Translations under genes and position numbers: made by a program
The notes under the pieces: generated by a model
What the model was told of the DNA's origin: nothing
Databases searched by the model: none
The model's input: only the letters and a program-made list of their open reading frames with translations
Part shown: piece after piece, positions 5,580 to 7,666 of the stretch
Numbering within the stretch: position 1 is the first letter of the stretch
Layout of the letters: the number at the start of each line of letters is the position of its first letter
Assembly (NCBI GenBank): GCA_012727625.1
Contig: JAAYGP010000250.1
Coordinates: 1-7,666, forward strand
Source: Clostridiaceae bacterium
GTDB taxonomy: Bacteria > Bacillota > Clostridia > DSM-8532
Direction of reading: 5' to 3'
Length of the DNA stretch: 7,666 bases

Positions 5580-6050
5580 ATGATTGAAAAATTATATGAA
5601 AACTATCATAATCAACTTTTATGGTATTGTCTTAGCCTCTCAGGCAATAACAGGGCTTTGGCTGAAGATATTGTTCAGGATACCTTTATGAGAGGATTTA
5701 TTAATGCCCATATCCTTAATGAAATGGCGGAAGAGCAATGCCGCTCCTGGCTTTACAGAACAGCAAAAAATATTTTTATTGACAAAATAAGACGCACAAA
5801 GAATGAATCTATACCTGAAACGGATTTAGTGCAGGAAGATGACTTAAGCGAAGTAATAGTCATGCAACTTTTAAATCAACTTCCGGACGAGGAAAGAACT
5901 TTATTTTTGATGAGGTACATGCAGGGTTACAATTCAACTGAGCTTGGAGAAATGTTTGATTTACCCCCGTCAACCGTAAGAGCGAGACTTTTGTCTGCGA
6001 GAAAAAAAATAACAAAAATATATTATTTTAAGAAAGGTGAGGGTGAATAA
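5580..6050 (+). CDS. ECF-type RNA polymerase sigma factor (sigma-70 family)
   Basis: A 156-residue alternative sigma factor, at the short end for the ECF group, with only regions 2 and 4. Region 2 spans about 5-72: the core-polymerase contact reads AEDIVQDTFMRGF (28-40) and the -10 recognition helix WLYRTAKNIFIDKIRR (57-72). An acidic linker (about 76-92) leads to region 4, about 95-146, with LPDEERTLFLMRYMQGYNSTELG and the helix-turn-helix near 117-140 (STVRARLLSARKK), which reads the -35 element. AAAGGAGAGG lies just before the ATG. The protein binds core polymerase in the cytosol and directs it to a small gene set. The next gene starts 3 nt after its stop, so the two are probably co-translated; this is the usual place of an anti-sigma factor. 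Its stimulus and regulon cannot be read from the window, and I cannot assign an ECF subgroup. Confidence 0.93.
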   Translation: MIEKLYENYHNQLLWYCLSLSGNNRALAEDIVQDTFMRGFINAHILNEMAEEQCRSWLYRTAKNIFIDKIRRTKNESIPETDLVQEDDLSEVIVMQLLNQLPDEERTLFLMRYMQGYNSTELGEMFDLPPSTVRARLLSARKKITKIYYFKKGEGE

Positions 6051-6053
6051 GTT

Positions 6054-7265
6054 ATGGAAAAGAAAAAATTAGTTGTGAATTGTGCGGTATGTGATGCGCG
6101 GAATGTAACGGAATCAACCTTAAAATCCTATGAAAAAATTGAAATCAATGCGGCAAGCGTATTTGTATCCAAGGAAGCAAAGGAAATATTCTCACTTTAT
6201 AATGTAAGCATAAATGCGGCGGATATTAATGAAATACCTCAGGATGTCGAAGTCATGGTTCAAAACGGTGCTTTTGAGCTGTCTGAAACAACTGTTATAT
6301 CAAGGCCAGCAGTGCTGGTTGTAAATGGGAGCCTTAATATTAAAAACGGAGCACAGAATGCTCTGGGAAAAATTATTTCCATTCTTGTTAACGGGCAGGT
6401 ATCCTATCCTTCAAATTTACAGGATTATCTGCCTTCAATAAAGGTAAACGGTTCTACGGATAGCTACCCTCATGATGCCATACGGCTTAAAAACAAATTA
6501 ATTATTGACAATCCGTTTATCATTAAGGCCAAAGAAAGTGCTAAATATTATGTAAAAAACAAAGTGGTAATCCCGGACGAGACATTAAACATATCAAAAC
6601 TGGCGGGCAAAGGAGTTTCGTTCATAACCAAAAAAGCGATTATAGCGGAGAACCTGCTTGAAGCAGCATTACCTCTTTTTAATGAGGATGCCGACACAGT
6701 GGTTATACCGGCGGGATATTCATATATTGCGGGAGGAAAGCTTGATGATGTTTTAATTAGAAAGCATGGCGACAAGCTTTATGTTGACGGAGATTTTATA
6801 GTCACCCTTGAAAACAGCAATGCTCTTGAAAAAATAACAAGCATCAGAGTGAACGGAGCGGTTTTGATTGTTGAAAACCTCATGGATAAGCTGAACGCGA
6901 TTGATGCCGAATATGAGAACATTAAAACAATCAAGGGAACCTTAATTGAAGATAAGGGTATATTAAGCATAGACAAGCGGATGCTGGAAAGCAATGAGCA
7001 TGGTATAACCGTTTCAGACTGCGGAGTTGTAAAGCTTAAGGATGATATTACCCCTGAGGATATTGAAAAAAAGCTGCAATTCACTGATTGCGGCTGTATA
7101 TTCTGCAATGAAGAGCAAAAGAGCTCTGTTGAGCTTGTCTCTGAAGATGTGGGCCAGATAGTTGATAACAATAATGAATCAGGCTTTCTGAAAGGAATAA
7201 TAGGCGGTTCGGATTTATATAACAATGAAACCCAGGTCATTAACGCAGCCAACTATACAATGTAA
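6054..7265 (+). CDS. Uncharacterised repeat-containing cysteine protein, candidate partner of the sigma factor
   Basis: I do not recognise this 403-residue protein. It has no signal peptide or membrane segment. It is rich in short beta-type segments ending in a turn, hydrophobic-Asn/Asp-Gly or similar: INA 31 and 53, QNG 70, VNG 90, 112, 131 and 266, VDG 244, DCG 322 and 345. Several pairs are 22-23 residues apart with a Leu/Ile-rich helix-like stretch between, which suggests a solenoid fold. A second repeat of about 45 residues places VVIP at 171 and 216. Cysteines sit only at the ends: CAVC (10-13), then C323 and CGCIFC (346-351). The gene begins 3 nt after the sigma stop, with AAAGGTGAGGG before its ATG, and ends at a terminator. 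Position suggests a sigma regulator, but no known anti-sigma domain (zinc-ZAS HxxxCxxC, RsgI-like, membrane type) is visible. Alternatives are a target gene product or a structural protein. Confidence 0.85.
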   Translation: MEKKKLVVNCAVCDARNVTESTLKSYEKIEINAASVFVSKEAKEIFSLYNVSINAADINEIPQDVEVMVQNGAFELSETTVISRPAVLVVNGSLNIKNGAQNALGKIISILVNGQVSYPSNLQDYLPSIKVNGSTDSYPHDAIRLKNKLIIDNPFIIKAKESAKYYVKNKVVIPDETLNISKLAGKGVSFITKKAIIAENLLEAALPLFNEDADTVVIPAGYSYIAGGKLDDVLIRKHGDKLYVDGDFIVTLENSNALEKITSIRVNGAVLIVENLMDKLNAIDAEYENIKTIKGTLIEDKGILSIDKRMLESNEHGITVSDCGVVKLKDDITPEDIEKKLQFTDCGCIFCNEEQKSSVELVSEDVGQIVDNNNESGFLKGIIGGSDLYNNETQVINAANYTM

Positions 7266-7281
7266 AAATAAAATGAAATTT

Positions 7282-7312
7282 ATAAGGCGGGTGCCATGCC
7301 CGCCTTATTATT
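7282..7312 (+). terminator. Terminator at the end of the sigma cluster, possibly two-way
   Basis: A perfect 10-bp stem ATAAGGCGGG/CCCGCCTTAT (7282-7291 with 7299-7308) with a 7-nt loop begins 16 nt after the 403-aa gene. The tail on the plus strand is TTATTA, weaker than a full T-run. On the minus strand the tail is also AT-rich (AAATTTCATTTTATTTTT), so it may serve coaX as well. Confidence 0.8.
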
Positions 7313-7317
7313 AAAAG

Positions 7318-7666
7318 CTATTGTTTTTCATTTATATTATAAATTTCTTTTAAACCATACATGGTCAGCAAGCGGTTTATTTCATCCACACATTTGCACC
7401 GTGAAGCTATAAGCCTCGCAAGCCCGCCCGTGGCAATAACCTTGATGTTTTCCTCCCGCATTTCCTTTTTCATTTCTCTGACAAGGTATTCCACCTGACC
7501 CACATAACCGTAAAACATACCTGACTGCATACTCGTTACGGTGTTTCTGCCGATTACTTTTTTAGGTTCCATAAGCTCAACCCTGGGCAGCTTCGATGCA
7601 TTTTCAAACAAGGCTTCAGCTGAAATCCTGATGCCGGGACAGATTACACCCCCCAGATAATCTCTG
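7318..7666 (-). CDS. coaX: Type III pantothenate kinase, C-terminal part (5' end outside window)
   Basis: The last 115 residues of CoaX, which phosphorylates pantothenate with ATP in the first committed step of coenzyme A synthesis in the cytosol. The frame enters at the right edge (first full codon 7663-7665) and ends at TAG 7318-7320. Family marks are YLGGVICPGIRISAEALF (3-20 of the visible part), ASKLPRVEL (23-31), the segment GRNTVTSMQSGMFYGYVGQV (39-58) and the ATP-site region IATGGLA (77-83). Full-length members are about 255 residues, so roughly the N-terminal half lies outside. It runs toward the sigma cluster and shares the hairpin at 7282-7308. A TTG at 7611 is an internal codon, not a start, since homology continues upstream of it. 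Confidence 0.96.
   Translation of the reverse strand, partial: RDYLGGVICPGIRISAEALFENASKLPRVELMEPKKVIGRNTVTSMQSGMFYGYVGQVEYLVREMKKEMREENIKVIATGGLARLIASRCKCVDEINRLLTMYGLKEIYNINEKQ

Noticed and set aside
6779..7252. A 157-codon minus-strand frame opposite the 403-aa gene
   Set aside because: It is Ser-rich, lacks a ribosome site, and lies inside a gene that is coupled to the sigma factor and ends at a terminator.

Overview
The window looks like chromosomal DNA from a low-GC, Gram-positive member of the Clostridia. The evidence is AT-rich non-coding DNA, strong AAGGAGG-type ribosome binding sites, groESL under a CIRCE operator, a type III pantothenate kinase, and GroEL wording that reminds me of cellulolytic clostridia (cluster III). 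The placement below class is an impression, not a search result.

Layout, left to right. Positions 1-1293 (minus strand) hold the first 431 codons of an ABC-F ATPase that runs off the left edge. A 267-bp gap follows with an imperfect direct repeat. Positions 1561-2469 (minus) encode a 302-aa AraC-family regulator with a good housekeeping promoter upstream and a likely terminator over its stop codon. After a gap, a strong terminator (2745-2785) closes the groES-groEL operon, which runs leftward: groES 4516-4788, groEL 2871-4502. Its promoter (4873-4901) and an HrcA-type CIRCE operator (4842-4868) are intact. These are ordinary core genes.

From 5203 rightward (plus strand) is a three-gene cluster that is the least ordinary part of the window. 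It contains an unrecognised 89-aa basic protein (5203-5472), a small ECF-type sigma factor (5580-6050), and an unrecognised 403-aa protein (6054-7265) that starts 3 nt after the sigma stop and ends at a strong hairpin terminator. The third gene sits where an anti-sigma factor is normally found. However, it has no membrane segment and no recognisable anti-sigma domain. It is built of repeated strand-turn units ending in Asn-Gly or similar, with a CxxC near the N-terminus and a CxCxxC near the C-terminus. A candidate ECF-type promoter (5142-5167) lies before the 89-aa gene, so the cluster could be self-regulated. The 107-bp gap before the sigma gene carries a near-copy of the 89-aa gene's last codons, competing hairpins and two adjacent palindromes.

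The right edge (7318-7666, minus) holds the C-terminal 115 residues of CoaX, convergent with the sigma cluster. I see no tRNA, rRNA, CRISPR array, insertion sequence or phage gene.
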